Source of the DNA: Streptomyces antarcticus
GTDB taxonomy: Bacteria > Actinomycetota > Actinomycetes > Streptomycetales > Streptomycetaceae
Length of the DNA stretch: 44,626 nt
Assembly (NCBI RefSeq): GCF_026627255.1
Contig: NZ_JAPNLM010000043.1
Location: forward strand, 1-44,626
Direction of reading: 5' to 3'
Of this stretch, positions 8,919 to 15,645 are shown piece after piece (the stretch's first letter is position 1; every line of letters begins with the position of its first letter). Both the position numbers and the translations under genes were made by a program. The notes under the pieces are model-generated. The model saw nothing but the letters and a program-made list of their open reading frames with translations. It had not been told where the DNA came from and searched no databases.

Positions 8919-9263
8919 TCAGGTGTTGTTTCGGACGGACGTCTCAATCCCCGCAGAGGTGGCCCGGTAGGAGCTCTCACAGTAGGCAATAGAGTTTCCC
9001 CACTGCCTCCACGGCCCATAGAATCCCATCACCCTCCCATCCGCGGGGTCCGTGCACGTAACGTAGGCTCGATAGGATCCGCCGTTGTGATTGCTACAAC
9101 TGACGACGGCGCCCCAATTTCCCGGGACCTCCTTACGGCACCCATCAGGACGCCCCTGCGGGGCGGCCGATGCGGGTGCCTCGACGCCTAGCGTGAAGAT
9201 TCCGGCGAGCAGCAATCCGGCCACCGGAATAGTGGCAGCACGACCACGAATACGCTTCAGCAA
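8919..9263 (-). CDS. Small secreted four-cysteine protein, paralogue
   Basis: Protein of 114 residues with a Sec signal peptide (hydrophobic core about 11-27, cleavage near PASA, residue 33). Cysteines 42, 56, 70 and 95 align with those of the downstream gene at 8567-8884, as do P-D-G-C and HNGGSY. The start is TTG at 9263, preceded by GTGAGGAAAG; the upstream in-frame ATG is separated from it by a stop. The two genes look like a tandem duplication and probably one transcript. No function can be assigned; secreted inhibitor, antimicrobial or surface roles are all possible. Confidence 0.68.
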   Translation of the reverse strand: MLKRIRGRAATIPVAGLLLAGIFTLGVEAPASAAPQGRPDGCRKEVPGNWGAVVSCSNHNGGSYRAYVTCTDPADGRVMGFYGPWRQWGNSIAYCESSYRATSAGIETSVRNNT

Positions 9264-9672
9264 CTTTCCTCACCTGCTTCCCATCTAGAAACAACTACCA
9301 GAGAGGGCTCGACACCCCGAAAGAGGGGCAACGTAACCTCGGGAATGCCCCCTGCACAAATACGAGAATTCCATGCCCGTCGCGAATCCGCAAGAGAATA
9401 TCATTATCTTGAGGTTTATTTGAGCATTGTAAATAGATGAATCAATTCCGGCACACCGAGGCTGGAATTCGTCGCGTATATATATGCGCCAGATGTCCGA
9501 TAATCAATGCCCTTCAGAGTGTCGCGAAACATCTTCGACATTGCGACGCATCCACTCCATGCGGAGTAAATGATTCCCCTTGTCGGCTCGCCGCACGGTG
9601 TCACTTGACTCGGGAACGTTCAGTCGGTTGCATACGTTCTGTGATCACATACCGGACATCGGGAGCCGCGCC
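9264..9672. other. AT-rich intergenic region
   Basis: This stretch is clearly richer in A and T than the rest of the window, with runs such as GAATATCATTATC and a near-palindrome GCGTATATATATGCGC around 9475-9490. No convincing gene is seen. Near the right end, ahead of the monooxygenase, are GAACGTTC (9614-9621), a second ACGTTC (9634-9639) and the palindrome TGTGATCACA (9640-9649), which could be regulator sites. Confidence 0.5.
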
Positions 9673-11256
9673 ATGGACCCGGTGATCGTCGTCGGCGCGG
9701 GGCCCGTCGGACTGTCCCTGTCCCTCGCCCTGGCCGGCCAGGGCGTACCCACCGTCGTGCTCGACGAGGGGCCCGGCAAGGAGGAACGCCGGCCGGCCCG
9801 TACGGTCGTCCTGCACTCCGACACCGCGGCCATGGTGAACCGGCTGGGCTGCACGACCCTGCGCGACGAGGGGGCGTACTTCGCCGCCTGGCGCACCGTA
9901 CGCCGCCGCCAGTCCGCCCAGCGCCGCACCTTCGACGACGGCCCGGCCCCGCTGCACCTGCCGCAGCACGCCCTCACCCGCGGACTGCGCGACGCCGCCG
10001 CCGCGCACCCGCTCGTCCAGCTGGTCACCGACTGCCGACTCGACTCCCTGGAGCAGGACGGCCGCGGGGTGACCGCCCACACCCGCGGCGCCGAGACGAC
10101 CTGGTGGCGGGGCAGCCACCTCGTCGGCTGCGACGGCGCCCGCTCCACCGTGCGCAAGCTGCTCGGCATCCGCTTCCCGGGCCGGACCGCCGTGGAGCGG
10201 CACGCCGTGGCCGCCCTGCGCACCGAACTCCCCTGGCCGGGCGAGGCGTTGCTGCACCGCGGCCTGCCGTCCGGGCCGGACGAGGCCACCGCCCGGCCGC
10301 TGCCCGACGGGGTGTGGCGGCTGGACTGGCTGCTGCCGCCGCGCGGCGACCTCGTGACCCCCGACGCGCTGGTGAACCTCGTACGGGACACCCTCGCCGT
10401 GTGGTGCGGGGGCACGACTCCCCCGTACGACCTGATCGACACCGGGGTCCACACCCTGCACCACCGGCTGGCCCGGCGCTGGCGCGAGGGGCGCGCATTC
10501 CTCGCCGGGGACGCCGCGCACCTGCTGGGCGCCCTCGGCACCCAGGGTGTCGAAGAGGGGCTCCGGGACGCCGAGAACCTGGCGTGGAAACTGTCCCTGG
10601 CCTGGCACCAGGGGGCCTCCGAGGCCCTGCTCGACAGCTACGAGGCCGAGCGGCGCACCGCCGTCGCGGCCCGGCTGCGCGCCGCCGACCAGGCGATGCC
10701 GGTGCTGCGGGCCGGCGGCGGCCTGCGCACGTACCTGCCCGGGGCGTCCCGTTCCGCCGAGTCCCTGCTCGCCGACGGCCACCTGGGGCGAGGCCCGCTG
10801 GGCGCGGAGCCCGCGTACGCCCCGCCCGTGGCCGTACGCGAGGTGCCGACGGCCACCGAACCGGGCGGGCCGGTGGCGAACGTGGCGGTGACCGCGCCCG
10901 ACGGCTCGACCGTACCGCTGCGGGACCTGCTGGGCGGCCGGCTGCTGGTGATCCTGGTCGCCCCGGGCACCGGGGTCTGGGACCGGCGCCACTGGCTCGG
11001 CGCCGGGCTGATGCCGCGGCTCGCGGCCGCGGTGAGCGCGCTGCCCGTCCGGACCGACCTGCTCGTCGCGGAGAGCTACCCGGGGGCCCCGGCGCACACC
11101 GTGCTCCTCGTACGGCCCGACGGGCACCTCGCGGCGACTTTCGCGGGGGTCAGCCCGGCGGAGCTGTACGAGGCGGCGGACGCCGTCCGCGCCGGAGCCC
11201 CGGACGCGGCGGCGCTGACGACTCCCGCCACGACGCCCACGGCGGTGGTCGACTGA
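9673..11256 (+). CDS. FAD-dependent monooxygenase (PheA/TetX-like aromatic hydroxylase family)
   Basis: Flavoprotein of 527 residues that should hydroxylate an unknown, probably aromatic, substrate with NAD(P)H and oxygen. The Rossmann fingerprint VVGAGPVGLSLSLALAG is at the N-terminus, the DG motif is VGCDGARSTVRKLLG, and the GD motif is FLAGDAAHLLGALGTQGVEEG. The C-terminal 120 residues resemble the thioredoxin-like domain of phenol-2-monooxygenase relatives. The ATG at 9673 is chosen because the flavin motif begins within four residues of it; a longer frame extends upstream into AT-rich DNA. It stands alone, followed by a 13-bp repeat array. Confidence 0.85.
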   Translation: MDPVIVVGAGPVGLSLSLALAGQGVPTVVLDEGPGKEERRPARTVVLHSDTAAMVNRLGCTTLRDEGAYFAAWRTVRRRQSAQRRTFDDGPAPLHLPQHALTRGLRDAAAAHPLVQLVTDCRLDSLEQDGRGVTAHTRGAETTWWRGSHLVGCDGARSTVRKLLGIRFPGRTAVERHAVAALRTELPWPGEALLHRGLPSGPDEATARPLPDGVWRLDWLLPPRGDLVTPDALVNLVRDTLAVWCGGTTPPYDLIDTGVHTLHHRLARRWREGRAFLAGDAAHLLGALGTQGVEEGLRDAENLAWKLSLAWHQGASEALLDSYEAERRTAVAARLRAADQAMPVLRAGGGLRTYLPGASRSAESLLADGHLGRGPLGAEPAYAPPVAVREVPTATEPGGPVANVAVTAPDGSTVPLRDLLGGRLLVILVAPGTGVWDRRHWLGAGLMPRLAAAVSALPVRTDLLVAESYPGAPAHTVLLVRPDGHLAATFAGVSPAELYEAADAVRAGAPDAAALTTPATTPTAVVD

Positions 11257-11296
11257 GGCTCCGGCGGTGGTCGACGGCAGTGCGAGTCCGACGCGC

Positions 11297-11408
11297 CCGG
11301 ACCGACTTGCCGGACCGACGCGCCGGACCGACCTGCTCGGCCGACCTGCTGGACTGACATGCTGCGCTGTTGGACTGACCTGCTGGACTGACGTGCTGGA
11401 CCGGGACT
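11297..11408. repeat. 13-bp tandem repeat array
   Basis: Eight full degenerate copies and one shortened 8-base copy of a 13-bp unit close to CTGGACTGACCTG lie head to tail: units at 11297, 11310, 11323, 11336, 11349, a short unit at 11362, then 11370, 11383 and 11396. The array starts 40 bases after the monooxygenase stop. A second 13-bp array sharing the core CCTGCnnGAC is at 19435-19538. Confidence 0.85.
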
Positions 11409-11497
11409 CCAGCCGTGATCGATTGCCCCTCCCGCGGACTCGTGGTTCACTCGCGAACATGACCGGCAACGACGTACGCCTGTGGCGGAGGGTCCAT

Positions 11498-11545
11498 ATG
11501 GACTTGCTCCGCTACGCGGGCTGCGTGTGTCGCCCTTCCTGCTGA
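11498..11545 (+). CDS. Cysteine-rich leader peptide ORF before cysteine dioxygenase
   Basis: A 15-codon ORF reads M-D-L-L-R-Y-A-G-C-V-C-R-P-S-C. It has a good ribosome site (GGAGG, six bases before the ATG) and three Cys codons in its last seven, then stops 75 bases before the cysteine dioxygenase start. Short Cys-rich leader ORFs before sulfur genes are known in actinobacteria, where ribosome stalling at Cys codons reports cysteine supply. Here the position before a cysteine-degrading enzyme suggests translation- or transcription-attenuation control. Coding is inferred from the ribosome site and context. Confidence 0.62.
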   Translation: MDLLRYAGCVCRPSC

Positions 11546-11620
11546 TTCGCCTCCTCCGCGCGCCCCGTGCCGTCACCGGCCCGCGCGCACCTCCGCGAAC
11601 CCCAGGAACGGTCCTCCTCC

Positions 11621-12181
11621 ATGTCTGCACCCACGCTCGCCCCCGCTCCGGCACCCGTCGCCGTCCCCGCACCCGCCGCGCCGGCCGGGGGCCCGACGGC
11701 GCGCGAACTCCTCGACTTCGCCCTGCACACCGCGGCGGACGCCGACGCCGTCGCGGCCCTGCCGCTGGACCCGCAGGGCCGTACCTGGATCCGGCTGGAC
11801 GGGCCCGCCGGCAGCGAGGCCTGGCTGATCGGCTGGCCGCCGGGCACCGGCACCGGCTGGCACGACCACGCGGAGTCGCGGGGCGCGTTCGCCACCGCCC
11901 GGGGCCGGCTCACCGAGAACTCGCTGGCCGTGCGCCTGCCCTCGGAGGGCTGGAAGTCCCTGGAGCTCGCTCCCGACGTGGACCGCCTCCGGCACCTGGA
12001 CGCGGGCACCGGACGGGCCTTCGCCGAGCACCACGTCCACGAAGTCCTGAACGAGTCCCCGGCCGAGCACGCGATCTCGGTCCACGCCTACTACCCGCCG
12101 CTGCCGCTGATCCGGCGCTACAGCCGCTCCGGCCCCGTCCTCACCCTGGAGCACGTCGAGCGTCCGGCGGACTGGCAGTGA
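11621..12181 (+). CDS. Cysteine dioxygenase
   Basis: Cupin-fold non-haem iron enzyme of 186 residues that oxidises cysteine to cysteine sulfinate. The iron ligands fit GWHDH (H81, H83) and HVHEV (H140). H155 and Y157 in SVHAYYPP match the conserved catalytic His/Tyr of the family, while the Cys that cross-links to Tyr in animal enzymes is absent, as usual in bacteria. The first 25 residues are an Ala/Pro-rich tail. The ATG at 11621 is preferred to an upstream in-frame start. Its last bases overlap the next start as GTGA, coupling it to a rhodanese. A Cys-rich leader ORF lies upstream. Confidence 0.9.
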   Translation: MSAPTLAPAPAPVAVPAPAAPAGGPTARELLDFALHTAADADAVAALPLDPQGRTWIRLDGPAGSEAWLIGWPPGTGTGWHDHAESRGAFATARGRLTENSLAVRLPSEGWKSLELAPDVDRLRHLDAGTGRAFAEHHVHEVLNESPAEHAISVHAYYPPLPLIRRYSRSGPVLTLEHVERPADWQ

Positions 12182-12567
12182 GCGCCCCGGTCGGCATCGA
12201 CGAACTGCTGGGGCGGATCCGCGCGGCCTATGACCGGGTCGGCCCGGAGGAGGCCGCCGCGGCCTCCCGCGCCGGGGCCGTGCTGGTGGACATCCGCTAC
12301 CGGGCCCTGCGCGAGCGGGACGGCCTGATCCCGGGCGCGCTGGTCATCGAGCGCAACGAACTGGAGTGGCGCCTGGACCCGCGGGGCAGCCACCGCTTGC
12401 CGGAGGCCACGAGCCACGACCTCCGGGTGGTGGTGATCTGCAACGAGGGCTATGCCTCCACCCTCGCGGCGGCGTCCCTCCACGCCCTGGGACTCCACCG
12501 CGCCACGGACCTGACCGGCGGCTTCCAGGCCTGGAAGTCGGCGGGCCTGCCGGTCGTCCCCTCCTGA
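12178..12567 (+). CDS. Rhodanese-like sulfurtransferase
   Basis: Single-domain rhodanese of 129 residues, GTG start overlapping the stop of the cysteine dioxygenase by four bases. The active-site loop is CNEGYAS with C88 as persulfide carrier; LVDIRYRALRERDG and GGFQAWKSAGLPV are the usual flanking elements. It probably moves or detoxifies sulfane sulfur arising from cysteine breakdown together with the dioxygenase. The physiological acceptor is unknown. Confidence 0.88.
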   Translation: MSAPVGIDELLGRIRAAYDRVGPEEAAAASRAGAVLVDIRYRALRERDGLIPGALVIERNELEWRLDPRGSHRLPEATSHDLRVVVICNEGYASTLAAASLHALGLHRATDLTGGFQAWKSAGLPVVPS

Positions 12568-12649
12568 CGTCCCGGGGGGCGTGCCGCGGTTCACCCCGTC
12601 ACGGTCCGGCGGGGACGCGGTACCCCCCTGGCCACTCCCCCGGTCCTGG

Positions 12650-13216
12650 TCACTCCCCCGGGTAACCCAGCCCCTCGGCGTCCTCGCCCTCCGCCTCCAG
12701 CGCGCGGCGGACCACCCGCAGGGCCATGCCCTCCGGGTACCCCTTGCGGGCGAGCATGCCGGCGAGGCGCCGGATGCGCTTGTCCCGCTCCAGGCCCCGG
12801 GTGGCGCGGAGCTTGCGCTCCACGAGCTCCCGGGCGGTCTGCTCCTCCTGGTCGGAGTCCAGCTGTTCCAGCGCCTCCTGCACGAGGGTGGTGTGCACCC
12901 CCTTGGTACGGAGCTCCTGCGCGAGCGCCCGCCGGGCCAGGCCCCGGCCGCGGTGCCGGGACTCGACCCAGGCTCCGGCGAAGGCGGCGTCGTCGATCAG
13001 GCCCACCTCCTCGTACCGCGAGAGGACCTGCTCCGACACCTCCTCGGGGATGCCCCGCTTGGCGAGTGCGTCCGCGAGCTGCCGCCGGGTGCGCGGCATT
13101 CCGGTGAGCAGGCGCAGACAGATCGCCCGCGCCTGCTCCTCGGGGCTCTGGGACGGCAGTTCCTGGCGGTCTTCACGGCCGCGCCGGCCTTCACCGCCCC
13201 TTTCCTGCTCCCGCAC
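12650..13216 (-). CDS. recX: RecA regulatory protein RecX
   Basis: Protein of 188 residues, GTG start three bases after the recA stop, so cotranscribed with recA. It contains the triple-helix RecX repeats (for example RTRRQLADALAKRGIPEEVSEQVL in outline, and RGRGLARRALAQELRTKGV). RecX binds RecA filaments and limits their activity. The N-terminal 25 residues are charged and probably disordered. Confidence 0.95.
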   Translation of the reverse strand: MREQERGGEGRRGREDRQELPSQSPEEQARAICLRLLTGMPRTRRQLADALAKRGIPEEVSEQVLSRYEEVGLIDDAAFAGAWVESRHRGRGLARRALAQELRTKGVHTTLVQEALEQLDSDQEEQTARELVERKLRATRGLERDKRIRRLAGMLARKGYPEGMALRVVRRALEAEGEDAEGLGYPGE

Positions 13217-13219
13217 GGG

Positions 13220-14350
13220 TCAGCTCTTGGCCACGGCGGCCTTGGCCGTCGTCTTGGCCTTCGATGCGGGGGCGGGCACGGCGGCGGCCGCGGCGTCGGC
13301 GGTGTCGGTACCGGCAGCAGCAGCGGCCTCGGGGGTGGCGGCCGCGGCGTCCTTGCGGATCCCCACGCCCAGCTTCTCCTTGATCTTCCGCTCGATCTCG
13401 TCGGACAGGGCGGGGTTGTCGCAGAGGAACTTCCGCGCGTTCTCCTTGCCCTGGCCGAGCTGGTCGCCCTCGTACGTGTACCAGGCGCCGGCCTTGCGCA
13501 CGAAGCCGTGCTCCACGCCCATGTCGATCAGGCCGCCCTCGCGGCTGATGCCGTGGCCGTAGAGGATGTCGAACTCGGCCTGCTTGAACGGCGGCGCGAC
13601 CTTGTTCTTGACGACCTTGACGCGGGTGCGGTTGCCGACCGCGTCCGTGCCGTCCTTCAGGGTCTCGATGCGGCGGATGTCGAGGCGTACGGAGGCGTAG
13701 AACTTCAGCGCGCGGCCACCGGTGGTGGTCTCGGGCGAGCCGAACATCACGCCGATCTTCTCGCGGAGCTGGTTGATGAAGATCGCGGTGGTCTTGGACT
13801 GGCTGAGCGCACCGGTGATCTTCCGGAGCGCCTGGCTCATCAGGCGGGCCTGCAGACCCACGTGCGAGTCGCCCATCTCGCCCTCGATCTCCGCGCGCGG
13901 CACGAGGGCCGCCACGGAGTCGATGACGATCAGGTCGAGGGCACCGGAGCGGACCAGCATGTCCACGATCTCCAGCGCCTGCTCGCCGGTGTCCGGCTGG
14001 GACAGGATGAGGTTGTCGGTGTCCACGCCGAGGGCCTTGGCGTACTCGGGGTCGAGCGCGTGCTCGGCGTCCACGAAGGCGACGGTGCCGCCGGCCTTCT
14101 GCGCGTTGGCCACGGCGTGCAGGGTCAGGGTCGTCTTACCGGAGGACTCCGGCCCGTACACCTCGACCACGCGGCCGCGGGGGAGCCCGCCGACGCCGAG
14201 GGCGATGTCCAGCGCCGTCGATCCGGTGGGGATGACGTCGATGGGGTCGTTCGGCTTGTCGCCGAGGCGCATGACCGCACCCTTGCCGAATTGCCGTTCA
14301 ATCTGTGCGAGAGCGGCGTCGAGAGCCTTCTCGCGGTCGGTGCCTGCCAT
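13220..14350 (-). CDS. recA: Recombinase RecA
   Basis: Protein of 376 residues that forms filaments on single-stranded DNA, drives homologous pairing and triggers LexA cleavage. The start MAGTDREKALDAALAQIERQFGKG (outline) is typical. Walker A is GPESSGKTTL, Walker B LIVIDSVAAL, and loop regions follow the family. The C-terminal 40 residues are an Ala-rich, Lys-ending tail typical of Streptomyces. A longer open frame upstream is not used because the promoter elements lie in it. Confidence 0.98.
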   Translation of the reverse strand: MAGTDREKALDAALAQIERQFGKGAVMRLGDKPNDPIDVIPTGSTALDIALGVGGLPRGRVVEVYGPESSGKTTLTLHAVANAQKAGGTVAFVDAEHALDPEYAKALGVDTDNLILSQPDTGEQALEIVDMLVRSGALDLIVIDSVAALVPRAEIEGEMGDSHVGLQARLMSQALRKITGALSQSKTTAIFINQLREKIGVMFGSPETTTGGRALKFYASVRLDIRRIETLKDGTDAVGNRTRVKVVKNKVAPPFKQAEFDILYGHGISREGGLIDMGVEHGFVRKAGAWYTYEGDQLGQGKENARKFLCDNPALSDEIERKIKEKLGVGIRKDAAAATPEAAAAAGTDTADAAAAAVPAPASKAKTTAKAAVAKS

Positions 14351-14393
14351 GGGTTCCACCCGATTTGCTTGAGTCGATCGCTTCACGCCTTTG

Positions 14394-14416
14394 ACGCTAA
14401 TGCCTGCCACTGACAA
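14394..14416 (-). promoter_or_regulatory. PafBC-type (RecA-NDp) promoter of recA
   Basis: On the minus strand TTGTCAGTG (14416-14408), an 8-base spacer and TAGCGT (14399-14394) match the LexA-independent DNA-damage promoter pattern TTGTCRGTG-N8-TAnnnT described in mycobacteria and attributed to the PafBC activator. The expected transcript start is near 14387, giving a leader of about 37 bases. Confidence 0.8.
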
Positions 14417-14450
14417 TGCGCCTCCAGCGCCGGTCCGGCTGTGGATAACA

Positions 14451-14480
14451 ATCAGAATGGATGTTCGATTTCCCTGTCAA
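14451..14480 (-). promoter_or_regulatory. Distal recA promoter with LexA (SOS) box
   Basis: On the minus strand a -35 element TTGACA (14480-14475) and a weak -10 TCTGAT (14456-14451), 18 bases apart, flank the actinobacterial LexA operator CGAACATCCATTC (14467-14455). The operator fills the spacer and touches the -10, as expected for LexA repression. Confidence 0.78.
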
Positions 14481-14731
14481 GCGCGCCACGCCCACCCCTC
14501 CCCGGCCGTCCCGCGACCGGCTGCGACGCGGCTCGGAACCCGCACCCCCGCAGGGCGCGGACCTGCGGGTTCGCCCCGGCCGGGCGACCCCGGAGGACGG
14601 GCGGCGCGGGGGCACCCCCTACCCACCATCGGGGTTCCGGCGGGACCTCGAGGGGACCTGACGGCGATCCACTCCGGCGCGGTGCCCCTCTCGTTCCGGC
14701 CGGACGCCATCGCACCAGGGGCTTCGGCGGG

Positions 14732-14797
14732 ATGCCGGAGGAAGTGACCAAGGCCCAGTGGGACAAGTTCGCGAAGGCCTCCGCCGCCGGTCACTGA
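14732..14797 (+). CDS. Possible 21-residue ORF
   Basis: A short ORF (M-P-E-E-V-T-K-A-Q-W-D-K-F-A-K-A-S-A-A-G-H) shows coding-like third-position bias: nearly every codon ends in G or C. The upstream part of the same frame does not look coding and the only ribosome-site candidate (AGGGG) is about ten bases away. It could be a tiny gene or the surviving end of a decayed gene. The rest of 14481-14836 holds nothing I can recognise. Confidence 0.25.
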   Translation: MPEEVTKAQWDKFAKASAAGH

Positions 14798-14836
14798 CGA
14801 GCGCGGGGCGGCCGACCCGACGCAGCCACTTACTGA

Positions 14837-14878
14837 CAACCCAGGGTTGACAGTCATGAGACTGTCAACCTACGGTTG
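14837..14878. promoter_or_regulatory. Nested palindromic operator and promoter of the Clp-N/HTH gene
   Basis: Three overlapping palindromes occur just before the start codon: CAACCCAGGGTTG (14837-14849), a long one with arms GTTGACAGTC (14846-14855) and GACTGTCAAC (14860-14869), and CAACCTACGGTTG (14866-14878). A -35 TTGACA (14847-14852) and a -10 TACGGT (14871-14876), 18 bases apart, are embedded in them. The start point would be at about 14883, so the mRNA may begin at the ATG. Autoregulation by the HTH product is likely but inferred. Confidence 0.75.
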
Positions 14879-14883
14879 CCTCC

Positions 14884-15645
14884 ATGACGAACCCTTCCGT
14901 GGAACCCGTTCGCATGACCAACCCGGTACGTCTCGACGACCTGATCGAGGCCATCAAGAAAGTCCACACCGACACCCTGGAGCAGCTCAGCGGCGCCGTC
15001 GTCGCCGCCGAGGCGCTCGGGGACGTGGCGGACCACCTCATCGGCCACTTCGTCGACCAGGCCCGTCGCTCCGGCGCTTCCTGGACCGACATCGGCCGCA
15101 GCATGGGCGTCACCCGTCAGGCCGCCCAGAAGCGCTTCGTCCCCAAGGCCGACAAGGAGGGTGAGGCGGGGATCGACCCGGGCCAGGGCTTCGGCCGCTT
15201 CACGCCCCGCGCCCGCAACGTCGTCGTGACCGCGCAGAACGAGGCGCGCGCCGCCGGCAACGCCGAGATCCGCACCGAGCACCTCGTCCTCGGCCTGCTG
15301 GCCGAGCCCGACGGCCTCGCCGCGCACGCGCTCGCCGCCCAGGGGGTGTCGGCGGACGACCTGCGCGCCGCCTCGGCCGCCGCCCTGCCCCCGGCCCAGG
15401 CCGAGGTCCCCGAACTGGTGCCCTTCGACGCCTCCGCGAAGAAGGCCCTGGAGCTCACCTTCCGCGAGGCCCTGCGACTGGGCCACGACTACATCGGCAC
15501 CGAGCACGTCCTCCTCGCCCTCCTGGAGCTGGAGAACGGCACGGGCGTGCTCAGCGGGCTCGGCGCGGACAAGGCCGGCGTCGAGGCGTGGGTCAGCGAC
15601 GCCTTGGCAGCCGCACTCGGCTCCACGGACGGGACGCAGCGGTAG
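14884..15645 (+). CDS. Clp amino-terminal-domain protein with HTH region
   Basis: Protein of 253 residues. The N-terminal 90 residues contain a helix-turn-helix like that of sigma-factor region 4 (SWTDIGRSMGVTRQAAQKRF). Two Clp N-terminal repeats follow (about 105-165 with TEHLVLGLLAEPDGLA, and about 175-245 with GTEHVLLALLE), the fold that binds adaptors and substrates in ClpA/ClpC. There is no ATPase domain. A DNA-binding regulator responding to proteolysis or damaged protein is plausible, but the function is not known to me. ATG 14884 fits a leaderless mRNA; ATG 14914 (MTNPVRLDD) is an alternative. The 3' end overlaps the convergent membrane-protein gene by 53 bases. Confidence 0.8.
   Translation: MTNPSVEPVRMTNPVRLDDLIEAIKKVHTDTLEQLSGAVVAAEALGDVADHLIGHFVDQARRSGASWTDIGRSMGVTRQAAQKRFVPKADKEGEAGIDPGQGFGRFTPRARNVVVTAQNEARAAGNAEIRTEHLVLGLLAEPDGLAAHALAAQGVSADDLRAASAAALPPAQAEVPELVPFDASAKKALELTFREALRLGHDYIGTEHVLLALLELENGTGVLSGLGADKAGVEAWVSDALAAALGSTDGTQR

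Noticed and set aside
9416..9604. A 62-codon minus-strand ORF in the AT-rich gap
   Set aside because: No ribosome site at either possible start, no coding-like base bias and no motif.
11297..11408. CRISPR array
   Set aside because: The units are 13 bp with no spacers and no cas genes nearby; it is a tandem repeat.
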